From: Chloroflexota bacterium
GTDB lineage: Bacteria > Chloroflexota > Dehalococcoidia > UBA2979
Direction of reading: 5' to 3'
Assembly: GCA_016875695.1 (NCBI GenBank)
Contig: VGPB01000053.1
Location: forward strand, 1 to 10,812
Length of the DNA: 10,812 bases
The translations under genes and the position numbers were made by a program. Below the pieces are notes generated by a model. It worked only from the letters and a program-made list of their open reading frames with translations, did no database searches and was not told where the DNA came from. Of the stretch, positions 5,261-10,812 are shown in pieces (within the stretch, counting starts at the first letter, position 1; each line of letters opens with the position of its first letter).

Positions 5261-6553
5261 CTACGGCCGCGTCTGCCCCGTGCCGGTCACCACCCACTTG
5301 TACGACGTCAGCTCGCGCAGCCCCATCGGTCCGCGCGCGTGCATCTTTTGCGTCGAGATGCCGAACTCCACGCCCAGCCCGAACTCGCCACCGTCCGTGA
5401 ACTGCGTCGACGCGTTCACGTACACCGCCGCCGCGTCCACCTCGTGCAGGAAGCGCTGCGCCGCCGCATCCGAACGCGTCACAATCGCCTCCGAGTGCCC
5501 GCTGCCGTGCGCCTCGATATGCGCGAGCGCCGCTTCGAGCGAACCGACCACGCGCACGGAGCAGTCGTACGATAGCCACTCGCGGTCGTAGTCCGCGTCC
5601 TGCACCGCCACCACCGGGGCGCCCGCGCCGCACAGCGACGCGGCGCGGCGGTCCGCGTGCAGCGTCACGCCGTGCGCACCGAGCTCGCGCGCGAGCTCCG
5701 GCAACACCTGCGCCGCCACGCGCTCGTGCACCAGCACTGTGTCGAGCGCGTTGCAGATCGACACGCGTCGCGTCTTCGCGTTCACCACCACCGCGCGCGC
5801 CACCTCGACGTCCGCGTCGGCGTCGACGTACGTGTGGCACACGCCGATCCCGCCCGCCACCACCGGCATCGTCGCCTCGTCGCGCACGCGCCGGATCAGC
5901 TCCGCCCCGCCGCGCGGGATCACCAGGTCCACCGACTCGTGCGCGCGCAGCAGCGCGCCCACCTCCGCACGATCCGTCGACGCGATGAACTGCACACACT
6001 CCCCGGGCAGCCCCGCCTCCGCCACGGCGCGCTGCACGAGCGCCGCCAGCGCCGCCGACGTCGCGTGCGCATCGCTACCCGAACGCAGCACCACCGCGTT
6101 GCCAGACTTCACGCACAGTGCGGCGATGTCGATGGTCACGTTCGGCCGCGACTCGTAGATCGCCGCGATCACGCCCAGCGGCACGCGCACGCGCTCCACC
6201 ACCAGCCCGTTAGGCCGCGTCGCGCGCTCGATCACTTCGCCCACCGGGTCCGGCAGCGCCGCCAGCGCGCGCGCGTCGCGCGCCATCCCCGCGATCCGCC
6301 CTTCGTCGAGCTGCATGCGGTCGATGAACGACTCCGCGAGCCCGCGCGCGCGGCCGCGCTCGATGTCCTGCGCGTTCACCGCCAGCAGCGCCGCCTGCTC
6401 CGCGAGCAGCGCCGCCGCGACGCGCTCCAGCGCCTCGTTCTTCTGCGCCGTCCCCGCCCGGGCGAGCGCGCGGCTCGCGAGCCGCGCCGCCGCCGCGCGC
6501 TGCGCCACCTCCGACCCCGCCGTCGCCGCCGTCGTGCTCGCCGTCGTCGTCAT
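5261..6553 (-). CDS. proA: Glutamate-5-semialdehyde dehydrogenase (gamma-glutamyl phosphate reductase)
   Basis: This enzyme catalyses the second step of proline synthesis: NADPH-dependent reduction of gamma-glutamyl phosphate to glutamate-5-semialdehyde. The 430-residue protein is collinear with ProA: LGVIAAIYESRPNVTIDIAA, LVIPRGG, TMPVVAGGIGVCHTYVD, the catalytic cysteine in SICNALDTVLVH (Cys267), and the C-terminal FGISTQKMHARGPMGLRELT and YKWVVTGTG. The start ATG at 6551-6553 gives a slightly long Thr/Ala-rich leader, and its Shine-Dalgarno is weak (GGGCGC only). It follows proB on the same strand, but across an unusually long 177-base gap with a repeat and a hairpin. The next gene starts 21 bases after its TAG stop. 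Confidence 0.97.
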   Translation of the reverse strand: MTTTASTTAATAGSEVAQRAAAARLASRALARAGTAQKNEALERVAAALLAEQAALLAVNAQDIERGRARGLAESFIDRMQLDEGRIAGMARDARALAALPDPVGEVIERATRPNGLVVERVRVPLGVIAAIYESRPNVTIDIAALCVKSGNAVVLRSGSDAHATSAALAALVQRAVAEAGLPGECVQFIASTDRAEVGALLRAHESVDLVIPRGGAELIRRVRDEATMPVVAGGIGVCHTYVDADADVEVARAVVVNAKTRRVSICNALDTVLVHERVAAQVLPELARELGAHGVTLHADRRAASLCGAGAPVVAVQDADYDREWLSYDCSVRVVGSLEAALAHIEAHGSGHSEAIVTRSDAAAQRFLHEVDAAAVYVNASTQFTDGGEFGLGVEFGISTQKMHARGPMGLRELTSYKWVVTGTGQTRP

Positions 6554-6627
6554 GCGCCCATGCTAGCGCACCCGCTCGTGAGCGGCCGCGGGGCGCATCG
6601 CAGTTCCGCCGTGCGGCGCGTCTCCAG

Positions 6628-6670
6628 CTCCCCTCTCCCGCGACGCGGGAGCAGGGCCGGGGGTGAGGGC
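6628..6670 (-). repeat. Short palindromic intergenic repeat, copy C
   Basis: On the plus strand the element reads CTCCCCTCTCCCGC, GAC, GCGGGAG, then CAGGGCCGGGGGTGAGGGC; the core CTCCCGC/GCGGGAG is a perfect 7-bp stem with a 3-base loop (6635-6651). Copy D at 10578-10625 has the same order: C/T-rich arm, G/A-rich arm, then a CCGGG-GTGAGGGC tail. Both lie between tandem minus-strand genes in the same orientation. Confidence 0.6.
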
Positions 6671-6690
6671 TCACCCCGCGGACGAGGCGC

Positions 6691-6728
6691 GAGGCCCCCC
6701 CCCGCCTTCCGAAGGACGGGGGGGCCTC
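6691..6728 (-). terminator. GC-rich hairpin directly after proB (possible terminator without U-tract)
   Basis: GAGGCC at 6691 and GGCCTC ending at 6728 open a stem of about 17 bp with one mismatch and one bulge, beginning three bases after the proB stop codon. It is extremely stable, but read on the minus strand it is followed by GCGCCTCGTCC rather than a T-run. It could attenuate transcription into proA or protect the proB mRNA 3' end. Which of these applies is inference. Confidence 0.45.
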
Positions 6729-6730
6729 CC

Positions 6731-7876
6731 CTAGAGCAGCACCAGCTGGTTGCGGTGCACGATTTCCTCGCCGTACTCGTAGCCCAGCGCCTCCGCGATG
6801 CGCTCCGAGTGCAGCCCGCGGATGCGCGCGATGTCCACGGCCGCGTAGTTCACGCTCCCCGCCGCCAGCTCGTGCCCCGCGCTCGTCACGATGCGCACCA
6901 CGTCGCCGCGCTGGAACTCGCCGTCCACCGCCAGCACTCCCGCCGGCAGCAGCGACTTACCGTCGAACTCCAGCGCGCGCGCCGCACCGTCGTCGACCAC
7001 CAGCCGCCCGCGCGCCTGCAGGTTCGAGAGCAGGTAGCGGCGTCGCGCGTCGACGCGGTCGCCCGTCGGCAGGAAGTGCGTGCCCACCGCCTCGCCGGAG
7101 GCCGCGCGCAGGACCACGCCCGCCGAACGCCCGTCCGCGATCACCACGTGCGCGCCCGCCGCCGCCGCCGCGCGCGCCGCCGCCACCTTCGTCGCCATCC
7201 CGCCCGTCCCGCGCGCCCCCGGCTGCCCTGCCGCGGCCGCCTCGATCGCCGCGTCGATGCGCTCCACGCGCGAAATCAGCTGCGCGTCCGCGTGGTGCCG
7301 CGGATCGGCCGTGTACAGCCCTGCGATGTCGGTCAGCAGCAGCAGCAGGTCGGCGTCGACGAGATTTGCCACCTCCGCCGAGAGGCTGTCGTTGTCCCCG
7401 ATCACCGTGTCGCGGATCTCCTCGATCGAGACCACGTCGTTCTCGTTCACGATCGGCACCACGCCGCGCTCCAACAGCCCCAGCAGCGTCGTGCGCGCGT
7501 TCAGGTAGCCCAGGCGGTCCGCTAGGTCGCGCCGCGTCAGCAGCGCCTGCGCCACCACCACGCCGCGCAGCTCGAACAGCTCGTCCCACAGCGACATAAG
7601 CCGGCTCTGCCCCACCGCCGCCAACACCTGCCGCGTCGGCAGGTCGCGCCGGCCGGGCTCCCCGTCGCCGAGCCGGTGCCGGCCCGCGGCGATCGCCCCG
7701 GAGCTGACCAGCACTACCTGCCCGCCCAGCTCCCGCGCGTCCGCGATCTGCTCGGTGAGCGCCGCGAGCACGTGCGCCTCCAGCTGCTCGCCGCCCCCGG
7801 TCAGCAGGTTCGTGCCGACCTTCACCACCACCCGCCGGTGCTCGAGGTGCTGCCCTGGCAGCCTGCGGCTGATCAT
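6731..7876 (-). CDS. proB: Glutamate 5-kinase with C-terminal PUA domain
   Basis: This is the first enzyme of proline synthesis, phosphorylating glutamate to gamma-glutamyl phosphate with ATP, and normally the proline-feedback-inhibited step. The 381-residue protein has an amino-acid kinase domain: VVVKVGTNLL (Lys19), VVLVSSGAIAAGR, LLERGVVPIVNENDVVS, TVIGDNDSLSAEVANLV, LLLLTDIAGLYTADPR and GTGGMATKVAAARAAA. It ends in a PUA domain of about 90 residues (AGVLAVDGEFQRGDVVRI through SERIAEALGYEYGEEIVHRN). The start ATG at 7874-7876 is chosen because GGAAGGG lies eight bases upstream and the family motif follows at the usual distance. The frame is open further upstream but gives only low-complexity sequence. 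The stop is TAG. It is divergent from the YihY-type gene. Confidence 0.97.
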   Translation of the reverse strand: MISRRLPGQHLEHRRVVVKVGTNLLTGGGEQLEAHVLAALTEQIADARELGGQVVLVSSGAIAAGRHRLGDGEPGRRDLPTRQVLAAVGQSRLMSLWDELFELRGVVVAQALLTRRDLADRLGYLNARTTLLGLLERGVVPIVNENDVVSIEEIRDTVIGDNDSLSAEVANLVDADLLLLLTDIAGLYTADPRHHADAQLISRVERIDAAIEAAAAGQPGARGTGGMATKVAAARAAAAAGAHVVIADGRSAGVVLRAASGEAVGTHFLPTGDRVDARRRYLLSNLQARGRLVVDDGAARALEFDGKSLLPAGVLAVDGEFQRGDVVRIVTSAGHELAAGSVNYAAVDIARIRGLHSERIAEALGYEYGEEIVHRNQLVLL

Positions 7877-7884
7877 GCGGCGCG

Positions 7885-7891
7885 CCCTTCC
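7885..7891 (-). promoter_or_regulatory. Ribosome binding site that fixes the proB start
   Basis: GGAAGGG read on the minus strand, eight bases before the ATG at 7874-7876. No comparable site precedes the upstream in-frame codons, which supports the shorter protein. Confidence 0.65.
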
Positions 7892-7949
7892 GTACGCTCG
7901 GTGTCCAGGGACGCAGGATGGCGAAGTGGGGCGCCCGCCGTCGAGCCCG

Positions 7950-7982
7950 CCCTCGCCCTCGCCCTCGCGCGAGGCTCGCGCG
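7950..7982. other. CCCTCG triplication and CGCGCGAG palindrome between divergent proB and yihY-type gene
   Basis: Three tandem CCCTCG units (7950-7967) run into the perfect inverted repeat CGCGCGAG-G-CTCGCGCG (7966-7982, 8-bp arms, one-base centre). It lies in the 134-base gap between divergent starts, where an operator for either gene would be expected. It could equally be GC-rich simple sequence. Confidence 0.35.
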
Positions 7983-8010
7983 TCCGGCGGCAGCAAGGCA
8001 GGACCACGCG

Positions 8011-8892
8011 TTGACCTCCCGGGTGCTCCCCGCTCGCGTCGTGGCGATCCAGCGCAGCCGCCCGACCCTGCTGCTCGCGCGCGCCGCCCGCGGCTATCTC
8101 GCACACCACTGCTCCCAGCAGGCCGCGGCCATCTCGTACTACGCCTTCTTCTCGCTCTTCCCGCTCGCGCTGCTCGCCGCCGCCCTCTTCGGCGTGCTGC
8201 TGCACAACGACGCGCTCGAGGCGCGCGTGCTCGAGCACGTCATCGATGCGCTCCCGATCGACGCCCCCGTCATCGCCGACTCGCTGCGCGCGCTCGCCGG
8301 CCTCGGACCCACCGTCACCGTCGTCTCGTTCGTCGCCGTGCTCTGGGGCGCGAACGCGCTCGCCGCCGCCCTGCGCGCCGGGTTCACCACAGTGTTCAAC
8401 GTGCAGCAGGAACGCCCCTTCCTGCACGCGAAGCTGCTCGACTACACCCTGCTCTTCGTGCTCGGCATGCTCATGCTCGTCTCCGTCGTGCTCACCACCG
8501 CGTTGCGCGTCGCCCAGGAAGAGTTCCACACGCGCCTCGGCCTGTTCGACGACCGGCTCGCGTAGCTCTGGGACTGGGGCGCCGTGCTCATCCAGTCCGC
8601 GCACACCTTCATCGCCGTGCTGCTGCTGTACCACGCCGTCCCGCACCGCCAGCTGAGCCTCGCGCACGTATTGCCCGGCGCGCTCGTCGCCATGGCCGCC
8701 TTCGAGCTCGCCAAGGCCGGCTTCGCCTTCTACGTCGCCCATTTCGCGAACTACGACGTCGTGTACGGCTCGCTCAGCGGCGTGATCGCGCTGCTCTTCT
8801 GGGTCTACCTCAGCGGCAACATCCTGCTCTTCGGCGCCAAGCTCGCCGCGACCAGCGCCGTCGGCGCCTCTGCGGGCAGGGCTGGAGACTAA
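8011..8892 (+). pseudogene. YihY/BrkB (virulence factor BrkB)-family inner-membrane protein interrupted by an in-frame TAG
   Basis: The frame encodes a YihY/BrkB-family membrane protein (older names ribonuclease BN-like or BrkB; function not established). A TTG at 8011, seven bases after AGGCAGGA, gives 293 residues counting the interrupted codon, matching the family's usual length near 290. Family features are QQAAAISYYAFFSLFPLALL at the first membrane helix, VLWGANALAAALRAGFTTVF, and YGSLSGVIALLFWVYLSGNI near the last helix. Six hydrophobic segments can be counted, about residues 37-62, 95-120, 140-165, 190-212, 220-245 and 252-280. TAG at 8563-8565 (codon 185) falls between the third and fourth helices in RLA-stop-LWDWGAVLIQSAHTF, with the frame and family resemblance intact on both sides. 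Without readthrough only the first three helices would be made. Confidence 0.8.
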
Positions 8893-9139
8893 CCCCCCGC
8901 GCCCTCCCTGGCCGTCAACAGGCCGGGCCCGCCCACCGGGAGTACCCGCAACGCCACCGGCTAGTGGGGAGCGTGAGGGGCTGCGCCCCTCGCACAAGAA
9001 AGGGCCGGGCGGCCGGGTCTGCGGCCCGCAGGGCCGCCACCAGCTCCCGCGGTGGTCAGACCACGGCCGCTCGGCCCGAAGACTCACACCCCGGCGCGCG
9101 ACGCGTGATCGCTCTGCACGTCGGTTCCGGGCCGCCCGC
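8893..9139. other. Convergent intergenic region holding repeat copy B
   Basis: This 247-base gap lies between the ends of the YihY-type gene and rimO. It contains repeat copy B (8967-9048) and a short palindrome GTGGT-CAG-ACCAC just after it. No gene, promoter or U-tract terminator is seen in the rest. Confidence 0.6.
8967..9048 (+). repeat. 82-nt structured intergenic repeat, copy B
   Basis: Outer arms GGGAGC (8967-8972) and GCTCCC (9043-9048) pair perfectly. A hairpin with 11-base arms (8971-8995, one C-A mismatch and one T-G pair) and a second hairpin GGCCC-GCA-GGGCC (9023-9035) occupy the same offsets as in copy A at 4030-4111. The second hairpin is itself nested in GCGGCC/GGCCGC (9009-9037). 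Equal length and an ungapped alignment with copy A support a true repeat family rather than chance GC richness. Confidence 0.7.
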
Positions 9140-10525
9140 TCACTGCCCGCGCGTCGCCGCACGCCGCCGCAGCTTGCGCGCACCTCGCCGTGAGCCCACC
9201 ACCTCGAGCTCCACCACCGGCGGCGCCCCCGCGGGCGAGCACAGCAGGTCGTACGCCAGCGCGCCGTCCACGCGCGCGCGCACTAGCGCGCCCGGCGCGA
9301 ATGTCCCGCGCACGAACGCCAGCCCGTCCACCTCCGGGGCGTCGCGATACGTGCGACCCACCACCACCGGCCCGCCGTCGGCCGCGCGCGCCGGCGCCTC
9401 GGACTCCACCAGCACGTCGAGCTCCCGCCCCACCAGCGCGCGGTTGCGGGCCAGCGAGACTTCCTGCGCCAGCTCCATCAGCCGCGCGTAGCGCTCTGCC
9501 GCCACCTCCGCCGTCACCTGCTCGCCCGCCGTCGCTGCCGGCGTGCCGGCCTGCGGTGAGTACGTGAACACGCCCACGTGGTCGAAGCGCTCCGCCTCGA
9601 CGAACGCGAGCAGCTCCGCGAACTCCGCCTCCGTCTCGCCCGGGAAGCCCACGATGAACGTCGTGCGCAGCGCAACGTCCGGCAGCGCCGCGCGCACCGT
9701 CTCGATGCTCTGCCGCGACACGCGCAGGCTCGGCCGCTTCATGCGCCGCAGCACCGCGTCCGACCCGTGCTGCAACGGCATGTCGAGGTACGGCACCACG
9801 TTCGACAGCCGCGCCATCGTCTCCGCCAGCCGCCGCGTCACGCGCCCGGGATACGCGTACATCAGCCGCAGCCACGGCACGTCCGGCACGCCCTCCGCCA
9901 GCTGCTCGAGCAGCGACGCCAGCCCGTCCGCGCCGGCCGCATCCTCGCCGTACGCCGTCGAGTCCTGCGCCACGAGCACCAGCTCGCGCGCGCCCGAGTC
10001 GGCGAGCCAGCGCGCCTCGCGCAGCAGCCGCTCGGCGGGCTCCGAGTGCATGCGCCCCTTGATCGTCGGGATAATGCAGAACGTGCACGGCCGGTCGCAG
10101 CCGTCCGAGAGCTTCAAGTACGCGCTCAACTGCCCGAGCTGCCACGCGGCCGACTGCGCCGCGGCGGGCAGGTCGTACGTCGCGTCCGCCGGCGGCAGGC
10201 TCGCCGCGATCGCGTCCCACGCCTCCACCCCGAACGTCGCGTCAACGCCCGGCACTGCCGCCCGCACAGCATCATCGGCGATCGCCGTCAGGCAGCCGAT
10301 CACGTACAACTGCTGCCCCGGCGTGCGCGCGGCGTCGAGCTCGCGCACCACCGCCAGCGACTCGTCCTTCGCCGCGTCGATGAAGCCGCACGTGTTCACG
10401 ATCACCAGCTCAGCCGCCTCCGGCGTCGCCACCGGCGCGTGCCGCGCGAGCCGCAGCGCGCGCTCCAGCCGCCGCGAATCCGCCGTGTTCTTCGCACACC
10501 CGAGCGTCACGAGGTGATAGCGCAT
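9140..10525 (-). CDS. rimO: Ribosomal protein S12 methylthiotransferase
   Basis: RimO is a radical-SAM enzyme that methylthiolates an aspartate of ribosomal protein S12. The 461-residue protein has the N-terminal UPF0004 domain with three cluster cysteines: Cys10 in LVTLGCAKN, Cys46 in NTCGFIDAAKDES and Cys78 in VIGC. The radical-SAM CxxxCxxC follows in SDGCDRPCTFCIIP (Cys143, 147, 150). RimO-typical LVAQDSTAYG, VPYLDMPLQHGSDAVLRRMK, FIVGFPGETEAEFAELLAF and VGVFTYSPQAGTPA come next, then a C-terminal TRAM domain and a basic tail. The aspartate-type motifs point to RimO rather than MiaB. The ATG at 10523-10525 is chosen because MRYHLVTLGCAKN is the usual family beginning. A GTG at 10576 abuts a repeat and would add 17 unlikely residues. 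Confidence 0.94.
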   Translation of the reverse strand: MRYHLVTLGCAKNTADSRRLERALRLARHAPVATPEAAELVIVNTCGFIDAAKDESLAVVRELDAARTPGQQLYVIGCLTAIADDAVRAAVPGVDATFGVEAWDAIAASLPPADATYDLPAAAQSAAWQLGQLSAYLKLSDGCDRPCTFCIIPTIKGRMHSEPAERLLREARWLADSGARELVLVAQDSTAYGEDAAGADGLASLLEQLAEGVPDVPWLRLMYAYPGRVTRRLAETMARLSNVVPYLDMPLQHGSDAVLRRMKRPSLRVSRQSIETVRAALPDVALRTTFIVGFPGETEAEFAELLAFVEAERFDHVGVFTYSPQAGTPAATAGEQVTAEVAAERYARLMELAQEVSLARNRALVGRELDVLVESEAPARAADGGPVVVGRTYRDAPEVDGLAFVRGTFAPGALVRARVDGALAYDLLCSPAGAPPVVELEVVGSRRGARKLRRRAATRGQ

Positions 10526-10577
10526 GCCGAGCAGGCTGCGGCCCGCGCGCGAAGGCGTCAACCGCAACGACTTCACG

Positions 10578-10625
10578 CTCCCCCTCGCCCCGCCGTGCGG
10601 GGAGAGGGGGCCGGGAGGTGAGGGC
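10578..10625 (-). repeat. Short palindromic intergenic repeat, copy D
   Basis: The plus strand reads CTCCCCCTCGCCCCGC, CGT, GCGGGGAGAGGGGG, then CCGGGAGGTGAGGGC. This is the same layout as copy C at 6628-6670, with the central stem CCCCGC/GCGGGG. It fills most of the gap between the PASTA gene and rimO and ends one base before a GTG that would otherwise look like an upstream rimO start. Confidence 0.6.
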
Positions 10626-10633
10626 CTCGCGGC

Positions 10634-10812
10634 CTACGGCCGCGGCGGCCCTCGCGACACCACCAGCGTCACGTTGTCCCCCGCGCCAAGCGCCGCGCCG
10701 GCCGGCGGCGTCTGGCCGATCACCGTCCCGACAGGCGCGCCCGTGCTCGCGATCTCGACCACCACGAACGACGCGCCCTGCGCGCGCAACGCGTCCTGCG
10801 CCGCCTCCACGC
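10634..10812 (-). CDS. C-terminal PASTA domain of a protein running off the right edge (possibly a Ser/Thr kinase)
   Basis: Read on the minus strand the last 58 residues include VEAAQDALRAQGASFVVVEI, GAPVGTVIGQTPPAGAALGA and GDNVTLVVSRGPPRP, followed by TAG at 10634-10636. The pattern of helix, GxVxxQxPxAGxxxxxGxxVTLxVS is diagnostic for a PASTA domain, which binds peptidoglycan fragments. PASTA domains most often form the extracellular end of PknB-type serine/threonine kinases or of penicillin-binding proteins. Which one applies lies outside the window. The gene is upstream of rimO on the same strand, separated by repeat copy D. Confidence 0.85.
   Translation of the reverse strand, partial: VEAAQDALRAQGASFVVVEIASTGAPVGTVIGQTPPAGAALGAGDNVTLVVSRGPPRP

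Larger units (their letters stand above)
6554..6730. other. proB-proA intergenic region with repeat and strong hairpin
   Basis: The 177-base gap holds the short repeat copy C (6628-6670), the palindrome GGGTGAG/CTCACCC (6661-6676) that overlaps its end, and the strong hairpin at 6691-6728. No open frame or convincing promoter for proA is seen. proB and proA are usually closely packed, so the insertion of these elements is the notable point. Confidence 0.55.

Noticed and set aside
5657..7525. Long plus-strand open frame (over 600 codons) opposite proA and proB
   Set aside because: Its translation is Arg/His-rich low-complexity sequence typical of the antisense of GC-rich genes, and it lies over two certain genes.
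7950..7967. CRISPR or longer tandem array
   Set aside because: Only three 6-base units, no spacers; no direct-repeat array occurs anywhere in the window.
7877..8104. N-terminal extension of proB to about 457 residues
   Set aside because: The extra residues are Arg/Gly/Glu-rich simple sequence overlapping the divergent gene. A good ribosome binding site and the family N-terminus support the ATG at 7876.
10526..10576. GTG at 10576 as the rimO start
   Set aside because: It adds 17 residues before the usual RimO beginning, and its apparent purine-rich site belongs to the repeat that ends one base away with too little spacing.
1..10812. Genome-wide reassignment of TAG to an amino acid
   Set aside because: tktB, proB, proA, the acidic gene and the PASTA gene all end naturally at TAG at the expected family length, and the proB TAG is followed at once by a hairpin. 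Only local readthrough or mutation remains possible.

Overview
The window is high-GC (hand counts on sample lines give about 75% G+C in the housekeeping genes) and reads as chromosomal DNA of a bacterium. Split two-gene transketolase, a tRNA-Thr/Tyr/Thr-tuf cluster, frequent GTG/TTG starts, a PASTA protein next to rimO, and a free-standing HSDR_N-type protein together suggest a Chloroflexota lineage (Dehalococcoidia-like). That placement is inference from family knowledge and is only moderately secure.

Layout. At the left edge, read on the minus strand, a strong sigma70-type promoter (684-689 / 660-665) drives tRNA-Thr(TGT), tRNA-Tyr(GTA), tRNA-Thr(GGT) and then tuf, whose first 29 codons are inside the window. 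Upstream of that promoter, also on minus, lies a membrane-anchored hypothetical gene broken by an in-frame TAG. A divergent promoter serves the plus-strand pair tktA-tktB (split transketolase, GTGA overlap). It is followed by a lower-GC gene for a free-standing HSDR_N-like nuclease domain with two in-frame stops. Next comes a minus-strand block proB, proA, a small acidic protein and a HAD phosphatase: glutamate to glutamate-5-semialdehyde for proline, plus two accessory genes. Divergent from proB is a plus-strand YihY/BrkB-family membrane protein interrupted by an in-frame TAG. The right end holds minus-strand rimO and the C-terminal PASTA domain of a protein that runs off the window.

No mobile element, CRISPR array, defence island or obviously new multi-gene system is visible. 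Two things stand out. First, three of roughly a dozen genes carry single-codon nonsense changes (four stops: three TAG, one TGA) with reading frame and family resemblance continuing on both sides. At least five neighbouring genes use TAG as an ordinary stop, so wholesale TAG reassignment is unlikely; nonsense mutation, consensus error or local readthrough remain. Second, two families of short structured intergenic repeats occur. One is an 82-nt element in both convergent intergenic gaps (4030-4111 and 8967-9048). The other is a shorter palindromic element in two minus-strand tandem gaps (6628-6670 and 10578-10625).
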